Part shown: one piece after another, positions 7,028 to 14,266 of the stretch
How the letters are laid out: the number at the start of each line of letters is the position of its first letter
How positions within the stretch are numbered: the first letter of the stretch is position 1
Origin: a virus
Direction: 5' to 3' (one strand)
IMG/VR virus record: IMGVR_UViG_3300012411_000438
Location: 1-23,847 of that record
DNA length: 23,847 nt
Translations under genes and position numbers: made by a program
The notes under the pieces: model-generated
The model's input: the letters and a program-made list of their open reading frames with translations, nothing else
The model's database searches: none
Told to the model about the DNA's origin: nothing

Positions 7028-7612
7028 ATGATGTCTATACTAAACTACCCTTCTGAATTGGTTCCGTGGTTATCCTGCACTAAATGTGGACTCCATCATT
7101 GGAGAAAAAATGTAGTCATAGGGCGTGGGGTCTGGCCTGCTGACATACTTTTCATAGGTGAAGGACCGGGGAAAACCGAGAATTTATTTGGTCAGCCGTT
7201 TTGTGGACCAGCAGGTAGAATCTTAGACAAGGGCATTATCTACTGTCAGAACGAACTGCATCTATCAGAGTTCCCCAGATATTTTATAGCGAATTCCGTG
7301 GCATGTCGTCCTACTGATTCAACAAATGGTTTCAATCGAGAACCATCAGAGGAAGAATTTTTAGCCTGTTGGCCATTACTCAAACGAATACACCAGATAG
7401 TTCAACCCAAGCGAGTAGTGTTTCTGGGAAAAGTGCCAATGAAGTATTGCAAGGAAGCATTTCCCAATGGAGTTTCTATCTATCATCCATCGTACATACT
7501 AAAATCTGGTGGTGAAAGCAGTCCTGTATTTCTCACGTTTGTTCGACAATTGATGGACGTGTTCCAAAGTATTCAGAGTAAGTCTAGAATTCGGAAAGTG
7601 GCTAAAGCATGA
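7028..7612 (+). CDS. Family 4 uracil-DNA glycosylase-like protein
   Basis: Removes uracil from DNA in known family members. Motifs in order: CTKC (Cys17, Cys20), GEGPG (residues 44-48), GQPFCGPAGRILD (55-67), IANSVACRP with Cys93, Cys114, and YHPSYIL (152-158). The four cysteines match the ligands of the 4Fe-4S cluster typical of thermophile-type family 4 enzymes, and motif order and length (194 aa) agree. It may protect phage DNA from uracil or act in a modified-base pathway with the thymidylate-synthase-fold enzyme at 22604. Two adjacent ATGs (7028, 7031) could start it. It overlaps the next gene by 4 bases. Confidence 0.85.
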   Translation: MMSILNYPSELVPWLSCTKCGLHHWRKNVVIGRGVWPADILFIGEGPGKTENLFGQPFCGPAGRILDKGIIYCQNELHLSEFPRYFIANSVACRPTDSTNGFNREPSEEEFLACWPLLKRIHQIVQPKRVVFLGKVPMKYCKEAFPNGVSIYHPSYILKSGGESSPVFLTFVRQLMDVFQSIQSKSRIRKVAKA

Positions 7613-7950
7613 AAGTCACCAAACACTGGATAATGCGAAATGGCAAACACATTCGTATCTGTGATATGGAAGATTCTCACATACTTCGTACTATTGCTAT
7701 GATACAACTCAAAGTGTGGAATAACTACCATAATTCACTTCGTTCTGGATACAGTGTTCTGGGGATGTTACAAGGAGAAATGGCTATTGATGATGTTGAA
7801 AGTGGCATAGCAACGCTGGAAGAAAATGGCCCAGAGGAGTATCTTCCAGAAATCTACTTTTATCTAGTAGAAGATGCACAACGACGCAAGTTAGAAGTAC
7901 CCGTTGCCCAGTGGGATGTTTCTCAGGAGATTAGACAATGCCAAATATAG
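7609..7950 (+). CDS. Hypothetical protein, conserved phage type (113 aa)
   Basis: The beginning, HWIMRNGKHIRICDMEDSHI, follows a pattern I recall from many phage and bacterial small proteins (W-T-dG--I-I-dM-d-HL-nTI). Such proteins have no established role. The rest is acidic and helical. It overlaps genes on both sides by 4 and 13 bases, indicating a coupled message. The call as a real gene is firm; its function is open. Confidence 0.65.
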   Translation: MKVTKHWIMRNGKHIRICDMEDSHILRTIAMIQLKVWNNYHNSLRSGYSVLGMLQGEMAIDDVESGIATLEENGPEEYLPEIYFYLVEDAQRRKLEVPVAQWDVSQEIRQCQI

Positions 7951-8111
7951 AAATCTATTTCGAAGATGAATCAGACTACCAAAAGGTGTACTGTTTCAGA
8001 CACGCTGTTGTTCGAGTAATGTCTGGTCAGAGGATTGAACCAAAACCCAGAGAAGTAGATGGTGAGGATCCTCGCAACTATTCATGCGTTGACTGTTTAA
8101 TTGGAAGATAA
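7938..8111 (+). CDS. Small CxxC protein (57 aa)
   Basis: A short frame starts at ATG 7938 inside the end of the previous gene and stops at TAA 8109-8111, just ahead of the nuclease. It begins MPNIEIYFEDESDYQKVYCF and ends with CVDCLIGR, giving Cys19, Cys50 and Cys53 and a nearby His22 as possible zinc ligands. AGGAG at 7925-7929 lies 8 bases upstream of the ATG. Without it there would be an unexplained 165-base gap in a genome that otherwise leaves none, which supports it as a gene. Confidence 0.55.
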   Translation: MPNIEIYFEDESDYQKVYCFRHAVVRVMSGQRIEPKPREVDGEDPRNYSCVDCLIGR

Positions 8112-8115
8112 AATT

Positions 8116-9084
8116 ATGCCAGCAATCCTAAAGCCTAAGCCAGTCTCTCGCTTCCACACTGGTTACACCATCGAACAGGGTGCGACACAGGGTATGCTCT
8201 GTAATTACTATGGATGTCGTGTCCGTATGGCAAACTTTCTCAATGGTTGGACCCAAGTAACTGGTGGAGGGTCAAACCGCGCCATAGACTTCGGAAGTTT
8301 GTTTCACGGTATGCTGGAAGCGTGGTATCTTGCACCAGAAGGTTCTGATCCCGTAGATGTTTCATATGACTACGCGAAAGAATACCGCAAGGGACAACTG
8401 GAAGATGGTGCAGATGCAAATGATACAGAAGAAGACATCGCAATGATGTTAGGATGTTTTCTGGCATACACAGAAAAATGGAAGAAATCCGATGCCATGA
8501 AAACATGGGTCGCTCTGGAGAAAGTGTTCGACGTAAAGTTCCACGGATATCGTATGCGAGGTCGTAGGGATGGTTTGTTCAAGTTTTCCAAATCCAATGG
8601 CCTGTGGCTTACCGAACGTAAGACATTTTCCAGAGATGATAACCTTGCAGCAAGGGAAGCATGTCTCAACTTCGATTTCCAGAATCAGTATTACATTGTA
8701 GCTGCGGAAGAGGAATACGGTGAGCCTGTGGTGGGTGTTGAATACGACATGATACGCAAACCCGGACTCAAGAACTGGGATAGCCCCAAAGACCTGACCA
8801 AGCGTGTCGTGGAAGATGCAATGGCTAGACCAGATTTTTATTTCCGACGTTATGAAATAGTGTACCCTGCCAGTCAGATAAAGAAGTTCCGAGAAGAAGA
8901 ACTGCTACCCAAGTTCCAAGAATTTGAGAAATGGGTATCTGGGGACAAGACATACGCTACGTTCCGTAACCAACCGAATGCCTGTTATGGGAAGTGGAAC
9001 TGCTCCTATATCGCGGCATGTGCAAATGATGGCTTTTCAGGATATGACCAAAGCGGGGAATTGTTCGGGGAATTACAGGATTAA
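8116..9084 (+). CDS. PD-(D/E)XK nuclease, RecB/Cas4-like, possible Fe-S cluster
   Basis: The 322-residue protein has the core of RecB-like exonucleases: FGSLFHGMLEAW (residues 59-70, counterpart of the G--H--LE motif), Asp152 in GRRDGLF, Glu167 and Lys169 in LTERKTF, and the Q-motif FQNQYYIVAA (188-197). Cys29 and Cys34 near the N-terminus plus Cys290, 296 and 302 near the end resemble the four-cysteine Fe-S clamp of Cas4/AddB nucleases, although spacing differs. Together with the Sak4-like ATPase and ssDNA-binding protein just downstream it forms a phage recombination set in which the nuclease makes 3' ssDNA tails. ATG 8116 is chosen over TTG 8101. Its first five residues are the same as those of the protein starting at 3428. 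Confidence 0.8.
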   Translation: MPAILKPKPVSRFHTGYTIEQGATQGMLCNYYGCRVRMANFLNGWTQVTGGGSNRAIDFGSLFHGMLEAWYLAPEGSDPVDVSYDYAKEYRKGQLEDGADANDTEEDIAMMLGCFLAYTEKWKKSDAMKTWVALEKVFDVKFHGYRMRGRRDGLFKFSKSNGLWLTERKTFSRDDNLAAREACLNFDFQNQYYIVAAEEEYGEPVVGVEYDMIRKPGLKNWDSPKDLTKRVVEDAMARPDFYFRRYEIVYPASQIKKFREEELLPKFQEFEKWVSGDKTYATFRNQPNACYGKWNCSYIAACANDGFSGYDQSGELFGELQD

Positions 9085-9111
9085 CTTTACTTTTCTTTAG
9101 GAGGTCGTGCT

Positions 9112-10062
9112 ATGGCAGTCGTGTTGAAGAAAACTGTACCAACTCTCGTTCGTAGAAATGTTCCAGTTACACCTCAGTATGTTATTCCAACAAAACCGAA
9201 AACTGCTGTGACTGACATTAATCAGTACGTTTTTATGATTTATGCTAGGGAAGGATTTGGCAAGACAACTGGATTCGCCACATGGCCCGATAGTATGTTC
9301 TTTTCATTTGAACCTGGAACTAAAGCGTTGGAAATCAGAGAATTCTTTTCTCAAAACAATGTTCAACCCAGTTGGGAAGCATTTCGTGCTGCTGTTGCTA
9401 TGTTAATAAAGATTCCGGTAGAAGAACGAACAGTCAAAAGTTTAATCTTGGATACTGGAGATAAAGCGTATGATTGTTGTATGGACTGGTTCTGTAAAGA
9501 CCGAAAAATACCATATCCCGGAGAAGATAGTGATGGTGATGAAGATTGGGGTAAAAGTTGGAAAGAATTAAAGAAAGAATTCACGGAACAAATTTGCATG
9601 GCATCCAACGCAGGATACGGTATTGGGATAACAAGCCACAGTAAAACATCAACAATTAATTCAGCAAGTGGGTCAAAGTATGAAATTATCACTCCAACTA
9701 TGGGTGGACAAGCATTCAGTGTTATGAGGGCAATTACAGATTTCATTTTTTATGGGGAATACGTTAAAGATTCGAGTGGGAATCCTGTTCGAGTTTTAAT
9801 TACTGAAGGTGATGAATTAGTAACCGCAAAGCATCATGAACGACAGGGAATTCGTATGCCGAAATACCTTCCGTTCCCCGCGCCGTGGGAAAACGAAACT
9901 CCCTACGAAGTTATCAGCAAAGCATTTAATGGACAACACCCTGGACTTGACCCTTCAACCTTCCAAACCAGTAAGCTGACCAGCGTGGCGGGTGTCAAAC
10001 AAGTATTGAGCACGAAAGCTGCTTCGCTCAAGACTGTGGTTAAGAAAGTAGGTCAAGCATGA
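9112..10062 (+). CDS. Sak4-like RecA-fold ATPase
   Basis: A 316-residue P-loop protein with Walker A AREGFGKT (residues 45-52), a Walker B-like LILDTGDKA, and a conserved GIGITSHSKT segment seen in Sak4-type phage proteins. Sak4 proteins are small RecA relatives that help ssDNA-binding proteins anneal strands during recombination and replication. The context agrees: exonuclease upstream, DUF669-type ssDNA-binding protein downstream. Translation starts at ATG 9112 behind a strong AGGAGGT, the best ribosome site in this region, suggesting high output. The first residue of the P-loop is Ala instead of Gly, a tolerated change. The 27 bases before it are T-rich. Confidence 0.8.
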   Translation: MAVVLKKTVPTLVRRNVPVTPQYVIPTKPKTAVTDINQYVFMIYAREGFGKTTGFATWPDSMFFSFEPGTKALEIREFFSQNNVQPSWEAFRAAVAMLIKIPVEERTVKSLILDTGDKAYDCCMDWFCKDRKIPYPGEDSDGDEDWGKSWKELKKEFTEQICMASNAGYGIGITSHSKTSTINSASGSKYEIITPTMGGQAFSVMRAITDFIFYGEYVKDSSGNPVRVLITEGDELVTAKHHERQGIRMPKYLPFPAPWENETPYEVISKAFNGQHPGLDPSTFQTSKLTSVAGVKQVLSTKAASLKTVVKKVGQA

Positions 10063-10376
10063 AAGCTATCTGGAGATTCTCTGTAAACATTCGAGACATT
10101 TCAATGGTCACAATGCCAAAGGGCGCGGAAATACTTTCAGTTGGACTGAAAGACGCAGCAAGTCCGATATTGCCCAATCCAGTTTCTCCATTGGGAATTT
10201 CTATCTGGGCATTGGTGGAAGTAGGTGCAAGCACTGTTCAGAGAGAAATCAGGGTCTCTGGTACTGGACATTCGGTTCAAGATGATGTAAGCAAGAACAA
10301 TTACATTGGAACGGTGATTCTGGAAAACGGGGCATTGGTGTTTCATTTCTTCGATATGGGTGAGAAAGGAGGCTAA
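10059..10376 (+). CDS. Small conserved phage protein, DUF7352-like (105 aa)
   Basis: The pattern of beta strands with TMPKGAEILSVGLKD, then ISIWALVEVG and VSGTGHSV followed by YIGTVILENGALVFHFF, agrees with a very widespread small phage family that I remember as DUF7352. Its role is unknown, but it is usually found near early or replication genes, as here. It overlaps the ATPase stop by 4 bases. Family assignment is from memory. Confidence 0.6.
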   Translation: MKAIWRFSVNIRDISMVTMPKGAEILSVGLKDAASPILPNPVSPLGISIWALVEVGASTVQREIRVSGTGHSVQDDVSKNNYIGTVILENGALVFHFFDMGEKGG

Positions 10377-10429
10377 GTCGTAGATGTACTGTCAGTCGTT
10401 GGTATTCCAGTTCAGGAAAGGAGACGCAA

Positions 10430-11440
10430 ATGGCTAGTGAATTTGCTAATCGTTTGGCTAAGATGCAAGAGAACGGTTCTTGGCAGAACGCCAAGAAGTT
10501 GGCGCATGGTGTTCCTTCTAGTCTCTACAACATGCAGTTGCAGGGACTGGAACTCAAGGAATCCCAAAATGGCAACCTGATGATTGCCAGAGAGCATGTC
10601 ATTCTGGATGGAGAGTTCCAGGGTGAAGTGGTTCGTGACAACATGAACCTGTCCAACGAAATCGGACAAAGGTTTGTGGCTCAATTCATTGAGCAGATGG
10701 GCTATCAGGTTCCGGATGACCTTACCCAGATTGAGGACGTGCTTACTGCAATCCTCAACGATGCACCTTCTTATACTGGACAGGTCAAACACAGTGAAGA
10801 AGGCTTTACCAATGTTCAGATTCGCAAGCTGCTCAGCGCAGAAGAGACTCCGGAGCGCGTGGTGGAAGTTCCAACCAAACCGGAACCTGCTCCTGCGGTT
10901 AAGGCTCCCACATCGAAGGCTCCGACTGCTGCTCCTGCGAAGCCTGTCGTTGCTGCTCCGGCTGCCAAGCCTGCCGCGAAACCCGTTCAGGCTAAGAAAT
11001 CGGAACCGCCCGCTCCGACGATTGTCGCTGGAGGGTATGTTTCGTTCAACGCTGATGCAGGTGATGGTTCCACCGTGGCTATCGTTGGCAAGGTGAACAG
11101 CATTGACGGGACTACCGTCCATGTTGAGAATCCGGAAGATACCGCCACGGAATACGAAGTTCCGATGGAAGAATGTACTCCGGCTGAAGCACCTGCGGTT
11201 TCTGCGGAGATGAATCCGCTGTATGATTCCTTGCAGGCGTTCTGTCAAGCGCAGGAGATTGCCACGGATGAGTCTGACACTCTCGAAAGCTTGATTGTGA
11301 AGGTCAAGTCGTACAAGTGGCCTGCCGACCAGCTTACGGCTGATGAAGTCGAGATGCTCAAGACCATCGAAGCCGACTTCGTGGAAGCGGCTCCTGTGGC
11401 AAAGCCGAAGGTGGTTGCGAAGGCTGTCGCGAAGAAGTAG
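10430..11440 (+). CDS. DUF669-like ssDNA-binding protein with long Pro/Ala/Lys linker
   Basis: Residues 1-105 contain the pattern of the DUF669 family of phage ssDNA-binding proteins: KESQNGNLMIAREHVILDGE, then GEVVRDNMNLSNE and FIEQMGYQVP. Residues about 145-200 form a low-complexity linker of Pro, Ala, Lys and Thr. After that comes a small beta-rich domain starting GGYVSFNADAGDGSTVAIV that looks like an SH3/KOW-type barrel, then an acidic helical domain (about 265-320) and an Ala/Lys tail. The protein is three times longer than a usual single-domain member. The gene has a strong AAGGAG and is visibly richer in G and C than its neighbours, especially in the linker. It likely coats ssDNA for the polymerase and Sak4-like ATPase. 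Confidence 0.7.
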   Translation: MASEFANRLAKMQENGSWQNAKKLAHGVPSSLYNMQLQGLELKESQNGNLMIAREHVILDGEFQGEVVRDNMNLSNEIGQRFVAQFIEQMGYQVPDDLTQIEDVLTAILNDAPSYTGQVKHSEEGFTNVQIRKLLSAEETPERVVEVPTKPEPAPAVKAPTSKAPTAAPAKPVVAAPAAKPAAKPVQAKKSEPPAPTIVAGGYVSFNADAGDGSTVAIVGKVNSIDGTTVHVENPEDTATEYEVPMEECTPAEAPAVSAEMNPLYDSLQAFCQAQEIATDESDTLESLIVKVKSYKWPADQLTADEVEMLKTIEADFVEAAPVAKPKVVAKAVAKK

Positions 11441-11444
11441 TATC

Positions 11445-11532
11445 ACTGGGTAGGTTACGTTAGAGGATACGCGCTGGCTCCGTTTAGATTGGCCTAGGTC
11501 TTGGATAGGCAGTTCACCAGCACCTACCCAGT
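11445..11532 (+). ncRNA. Structured intergenic element closed by an 11-bp perfect stem
   Basis: ACTGGGTAGGT (11445-11455) and ACCTACCCAGT (11522-11532) are perfect inverted repeats 66 bases apart. Inside, GCTGG (11473-11477) pairs with CCAGC (11517-11521), stacking directly on the outer stem, and GCCTA (11492-11496) with TAGGC (11506-11510) makes an inner hairpin. The right arm is followed by the pyrimidine run TTTCTTTTCTTCT. The element lies between the ssDNA-binding protein and polymerase genes. It is the size of a tRNA but no T-arm or anticodon arm can be drawn. It may be a structured RNA, a long-stem terminator or a replication-origin element. Type is uncertain; the paired arms are directly visible. 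Confidence 0.5.
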
Positions 11533-11555
11533 TTCTTTTCTTCTGGAGAATAAAC

Positions 11556-11741
11556 ATGTCGTGGACACGTAATACCAAACCGAAAGCTACTGGCTTTATC
11601 GAATGTCCGAATTGCCGTGTGATGATTCATATTGGTGAAGCTGTGCGTTGCCCAATCTGCAAACGGTATCTGGTGGTTAGTGGTGAACAAACTAAAACCA
11701 ACAAGACCAAATCGTTTGTCCATTCTGCGCTGAAAGGTTAG
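11556..11741 (+). CDS. Small zinc-ribbon protein (61 aa)
   Basis: Two CxxC knuckles, CPNC at about residue 17 and CPIC at about residue 32, are separated by 11 residues, the typical layout of a rubredoxin-like zinc ribbon; the tail is basic. CTGGAG precedes ATG 11556. It sits between the structured element and the DNA polymerase, two bases before the polymerase start, so co-expression with the polymerase is likely. A DNA- or protein-binding accessory role is plausible. Confidence 0.65.
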   Translation: MSWTRNTKPKATGFIECPNCRVMIHIGEAVRCPICKRYLVVSGEQTKTNKTKSFVHSALKG

Positions 11742-11743
11742 TA

Positions 11744-13594
11744 ATGGCTCTTCCGATTCCACCTGTTCAAGCGATAGATACAGAAACCACTGGACTCGCT
11801 CCGCATGGTTCTGACACTATGTTTTCGTATAGCCTGTGCGATTGGGATGGCAAAACATCCGTGCATAGGCTAGATGGTGGACCAATTCGTCAGACAACCA
11901 ACCATGCAAACCTTGACAAGTTTTGGTCTGATACTTCCATTGAAAAGACAATGTTTAACGCCAAATTCGACACATTATTCTGTGAAAAGAAATTGGGTAA
12001 AAGGTTGGCTGAGCAATCAGTTATCCATGACTCCTACATAATGTCCCACCTGTTACGCAGCGACCGCAAAGTCCACAAGCTGAAAGAACTTGCGTGGGAA
12101 CTCGCTGGCATTCCACGTGACGATGAACAGGCTATCCATGCTTACGTTCGTGGAGTAGAAGAAAACTTCTCCCATGTACCAGAACACTTGATGGAAATTT
12201 ATCAGCACAGGGATGCGGAACGCACTATGCTGATGCACCGTTATATGTACCCCCAGATACAAGCCAATCCAAAGTTCTTAGAAATCTACAAAATGGAAAT
12301 GGACCTTATCAAAGTTACCATGCGAATGGAGAAGCGTGGTATGATGATACACCGTCAACGAACTCTGGATACAATGGCAAAGTTGGAAAAAGACCTTGCG
12401 CTAGCAACACAAGAATTTGTGACAATTTCCGAGAAAATAACTGGGCAAAGAATCTTCCCTGGACAAACTGCAAAAGTATCCAAGCTGCTGTTCAAGTATC
12501 TCAAACTTCCAGATTTAGCTGATGGAAGCACGTCAAAAGACGACGTACTACTCCCGCTAAGAGAACAACATCCACATCCAATTATAGACCTGTTGCTCAA
12601 ATGCCGTTCATGGAAGCATGGCGTTTCAATGCTTGCCAGTTACCTTGACTATGCTGATGATACTGACACAATTCATCCAAGCATCAATACTTGCGGGGCT
12701 GGTAGCACAGGCAGAGAGTCTTGCAGCAAGCCCAATCTCCAAAATGTAGAAAAAGACGGCAATCTCAAGAACCCGTTTCCTTCACCTGCTCGGTTGTGTT
12801 TTAGACCCAGACCCGACCACATACTTATTCCAATTGATTATGCTGGTCAGGAAATGCGTTGGATTGTGCATATCTCTGGTGACAAGCGTATGCTGGCAGA
12901 ATTCAACCGTGTGGGTAGTGACCCACATAGTCTAGCCGCTGGTATTTTCTATCCTCCGTTCACCGAAGAAGAAGAACGAGATTTTCATTTTGTTAACGAT
13001 GCCATACGCAAGGGCTTTTCTGCATTTAAGAAAGGCCAAAAAGAATTCAAGATGCTTCGGGATTCCGCAAAGAACACTAACTTCGCCAAACCGTATGGAT
13101 GCAATTTTGTCAAAGCTGGCTTTATTCTAGGAATCCCAGAACCATTGTCAAAGAAACGGTGCGCAGAATACGATGCCATGTTCCCAGACTTAGTGGGTTG
13201 TCTTAGAAACGGTATGCAAGAAGTTAGAGAATGTGGTTACACGACTAATGATTTTGGTCGTAGATTGTATATCAATCCTAGTGAAGCGTATATGTGGTTG
13301 AACTACAGAGCACAAAGTGATGGTGCAGAAGTAACCAAGCGAGCGCAAGTGCGCGTTCATAAGTATCTGCGGGAAGCTACCAGTGAAGAAGTTGGAATCT
13401 TGCTGGCAATCCATGATGAAATTCTAATCGAGTATCCACGCAAGCGTCTCAAAGATATTGGAGACATTATGGGTAACATTCATAAACTCATGACTACCTT
13501 CCCAGAAGCATCAGTACCGATGGAAATAGAAGCGAAATTGTGTACGGTTTCTTGGGCGCAGAAGCGGGAACTTGTTTGGAAGGGTGTGGCATGA
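11744..13594 (+). CDS. polA: Family A DNA polymerase with 3'-5' exonuclease
   Basis: Replicative phage polymerase of 616 residues. The proofreading domain shows DTETTG (Asp12, Glu14), NAKFD (72-76) and Y153-xxx-D157. The polymerase domain has STGRESCSKPNLQNV (the pol I TGR/NLQN segment), motif A IDYAGQEMR with Asp365, motif B R439-x3-K443-x7-Y451-G452 with Phe447, and motif C HDE (557-559). The 5'-3' exonuclease domain of bacterial Pol I is absent, as usual for phage forms. Phe447 is at the position of E. coli Phe762, which disfavours dideoxynucleotides. It starts two bases after the zinc-ribbon gene with only a weak ribosome site and its stop overlaps the next start (ATGA). Confidence 0.95.
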   Translation: MALPIPPVQAIDTETTGLAPHGSDTMFSYSLCDWDGKTSVHRLDGGPIRQTTNHANLDKFWSDTSIEKTMFNAKFDTLFCEKKLGKRLAEQSVIHDSYIMSHLLRSDRKVHKLKELAWELAGIPRDDEQAIHAYVRGVEENFSHVPEHLMEIYQHRDAERTMLMHRYMYPQIQANPKFLEIYKMEMDLIKVTMRMEKRGMMIHRQRTLDTMAKLEKDLALATQEFVTISEKITGQRIFPGQTAKVSKLLFKYLKLPDLADGSTSKDDVLLPLREQHPHPIIDLLLKCRSWKHGVSMLASYLDYADDTDTIHPSINTCGAGSTGRESCSKPNLQNVEKDGNLKNPFPSPARLCFRPRPDHILIPIDYAGQEMRWIVHISGDKRMLAEFNRVGSDPHSLAAGIFYPPFTEEEERDFHFVNDAIRKGFSAFKKGQKEFKMLRDSAKNTNFAKPYGCNFVKAGFILGIPEPLSKKRCAEYDAMFPDLVGCLRNGMQEVRECGYTTNDFGRRLYINPSEAYMWLNYRAQSDGAEVTKRAQVRVHKYLREATSEEVGILLAIHDEILIEYPRKRLKDIGDIMGNIHKLMTTFPEASVPMEIEAKLCTVSWAQKRELVWKGVA

Positions 13595-13782
13595 AAATCA
13601 TAGGCGTAAGCAACTTCGACAAAGACACGGTAAACGATATTCTAGTTTGTGAGAATATCACAAACAAACTGTTTGGTAACAGTATGTTAGAAGTATTGAA
13701 TGATAGATATTGCAGTGAACACTCTCTTTACTTCTTCGAACTGGTTGAAGATGACAGAAAACTTCATGTGTGGGAACAGTAA
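13591..13782 (+). CDS. Small hypothetical phage protein (63 aa)
   Basis: It begins MKIIGVSNFDKDTVNDILVC and ends in an acidic FFELVEDDRKLHVWEQ. I recall many similar small phage proteins of this plan near replication genes, none with a known function. ATG 13591 overlaps the polymerase stop as ATGA. The frame opens further upstream within the polymerase gene, but the overlap start is far more natural. Confidence 0.65.
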   Translation: MKIIGVSNFDKDTVNDILVCENITNKLFGNSMLEVLNDRYCSEHSLYFFELVEDDRKLHVWEQ

Positions 13783-13783
13783 A

Positions 13784-13888
13784 ATGAGAAAATTACTTTT
13801 CTGGATATTTGACAATGTCTCACTTGGTCCACTAGCACCTTACGTCTTTGGACTTGCTATTGGTAGTTGGCCTAGGAGAGTAAAGTGA
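13784..13888 (+). CDS. Very small hydrophobic protein (34 aa)
   Basis: A 34-residue product, MRKLLFWIFDNVSLGPLAPY then VFGLAIGSWPRRVK. It contains a hydrophobic segment followed by an arginine-lysine end. It looks like a recurring micro-protein of tailed phages with an LG-LAPY-LGLA-G core. A membrane association is possible, but the segment is short. It begins two bases after the previous stop and overlaps the next gene start by 4 bases, which supports translation although no clear Shine-Dalgarno is visible. Confidence 0.55.
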   Translation: MRKLLFWIFDNVSLGPLAPYVFGLAIGSWPRRVK

Positions 13889-14055
13889 CCATTTCAGACA
13901 AACTCCGTTCTCTATCCGGGGACTGGAAATACCAGCGCAAGGAAGACCGACAGAGAAAGGAACTTACTCTACGAAAAATTGGCAAGGAAATGCGATTGGA
14001 TGCATCAGATGATAGAGTAGTACAGGCTTATAGGGAGAAACAGCATGACAGATGA
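13885..14055 (+). CDS. Small basic hypothetical protein (56 aa)
   Basis: Starts with GTG at 13885 (CTAGGAGAG about 8 bases upstream) and ends at TGA 14053-14055. The product is very rich in Lys, Arg, Glu and Asp with a WKYQRKEDRQRKELTLRK stretch and is probably a single long helix. Its frame is the only one that fills the gap between the 34-aa gene and the gene at 14045, with overlaps on both sides. No function is recognised. Confidence 0.55.
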   Translation: MTISDKLRSLSGDWKYQRKEDRQRKELTLRKIGKEMRLDASDDRVVQAYREKQHDR

Positions 14056-14215
14056 TAGAATAGTTAAAGACCTTCAAGCCTATGTCAGTAACATGGTGAA
14101 AATGAATGATGAAGAACTAACCAAGTGTGCCGCTGAAAGACACCTGTTAGGTGGTCCGAGAACCGTTGCGTGGGACTTGTATATCGCTTTGATGCTACGA
14201 CAGTTGCTGAAATAA
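14045..14215 (+). CDS. Small helical hypothetical protein (56 aa)
   Basis: ATG 14045 is preceded by AGGGAGA (14031-14037) and the frame runs to TAA 14213-14215. The product begins MTDDRIVKDLQAYVSNMVKM, has one Cys and ends in the leucine-rich LYIALMLRQLLK; it is probably helical. It overlaps the previous gene by 11 bases. No motif is recognised. Confidence 0.55.
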   Translation: MTDDRIVKDLQAYVSNMVKMNDEELTKCAAERHLLGGPRTVAWDLYIALMLRQLLK

Positions 14216-14228
14216 ACTAGGGTATAAT
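14204..14228 (+). promoter_or_regulatory. Possible sigma-70-like promoter ahead of primase-helicase
   Basis: A perfect TATAAT lies at 14223-14228 in one of the few true intergenic gaps (14216-14266). The best -35 candidates (TTGCTG 14204-14209, spacing 13; CGACAG 14198-14203, spacing 19) are poor, so this is a tentative promoter. A start near 14235 would give a leader of about 30 bases to the primase-helicase gene. Confidence 0.3.
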
Positions 14229-14266
14229 CATTCCAGTTAAGTCTCACCATAATAAACGGGAATAAA

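Noticed and set aside
11449-11529. A tRNA gene, suggested by a 7-bp acceptor-like stem at the right distance
   Set aside because: No T-arm stem or TTC-containing loop pairs correctly, the CCAGC expected in the T-arm pairs instead with a GCTGG on the far side, and no anticodon arm can be drawn.
10412-11578. A 388-codon open frame on the minus strand opposite the ssDNA-binding protein gene
   Set aside because: Its product is an Arg/Ser/Leu-rich string with no motif, produced by the GC-rich repetitive codons of the + strand gene. The + strand gene has a strong ribosome site and recognisable DUF669 features.
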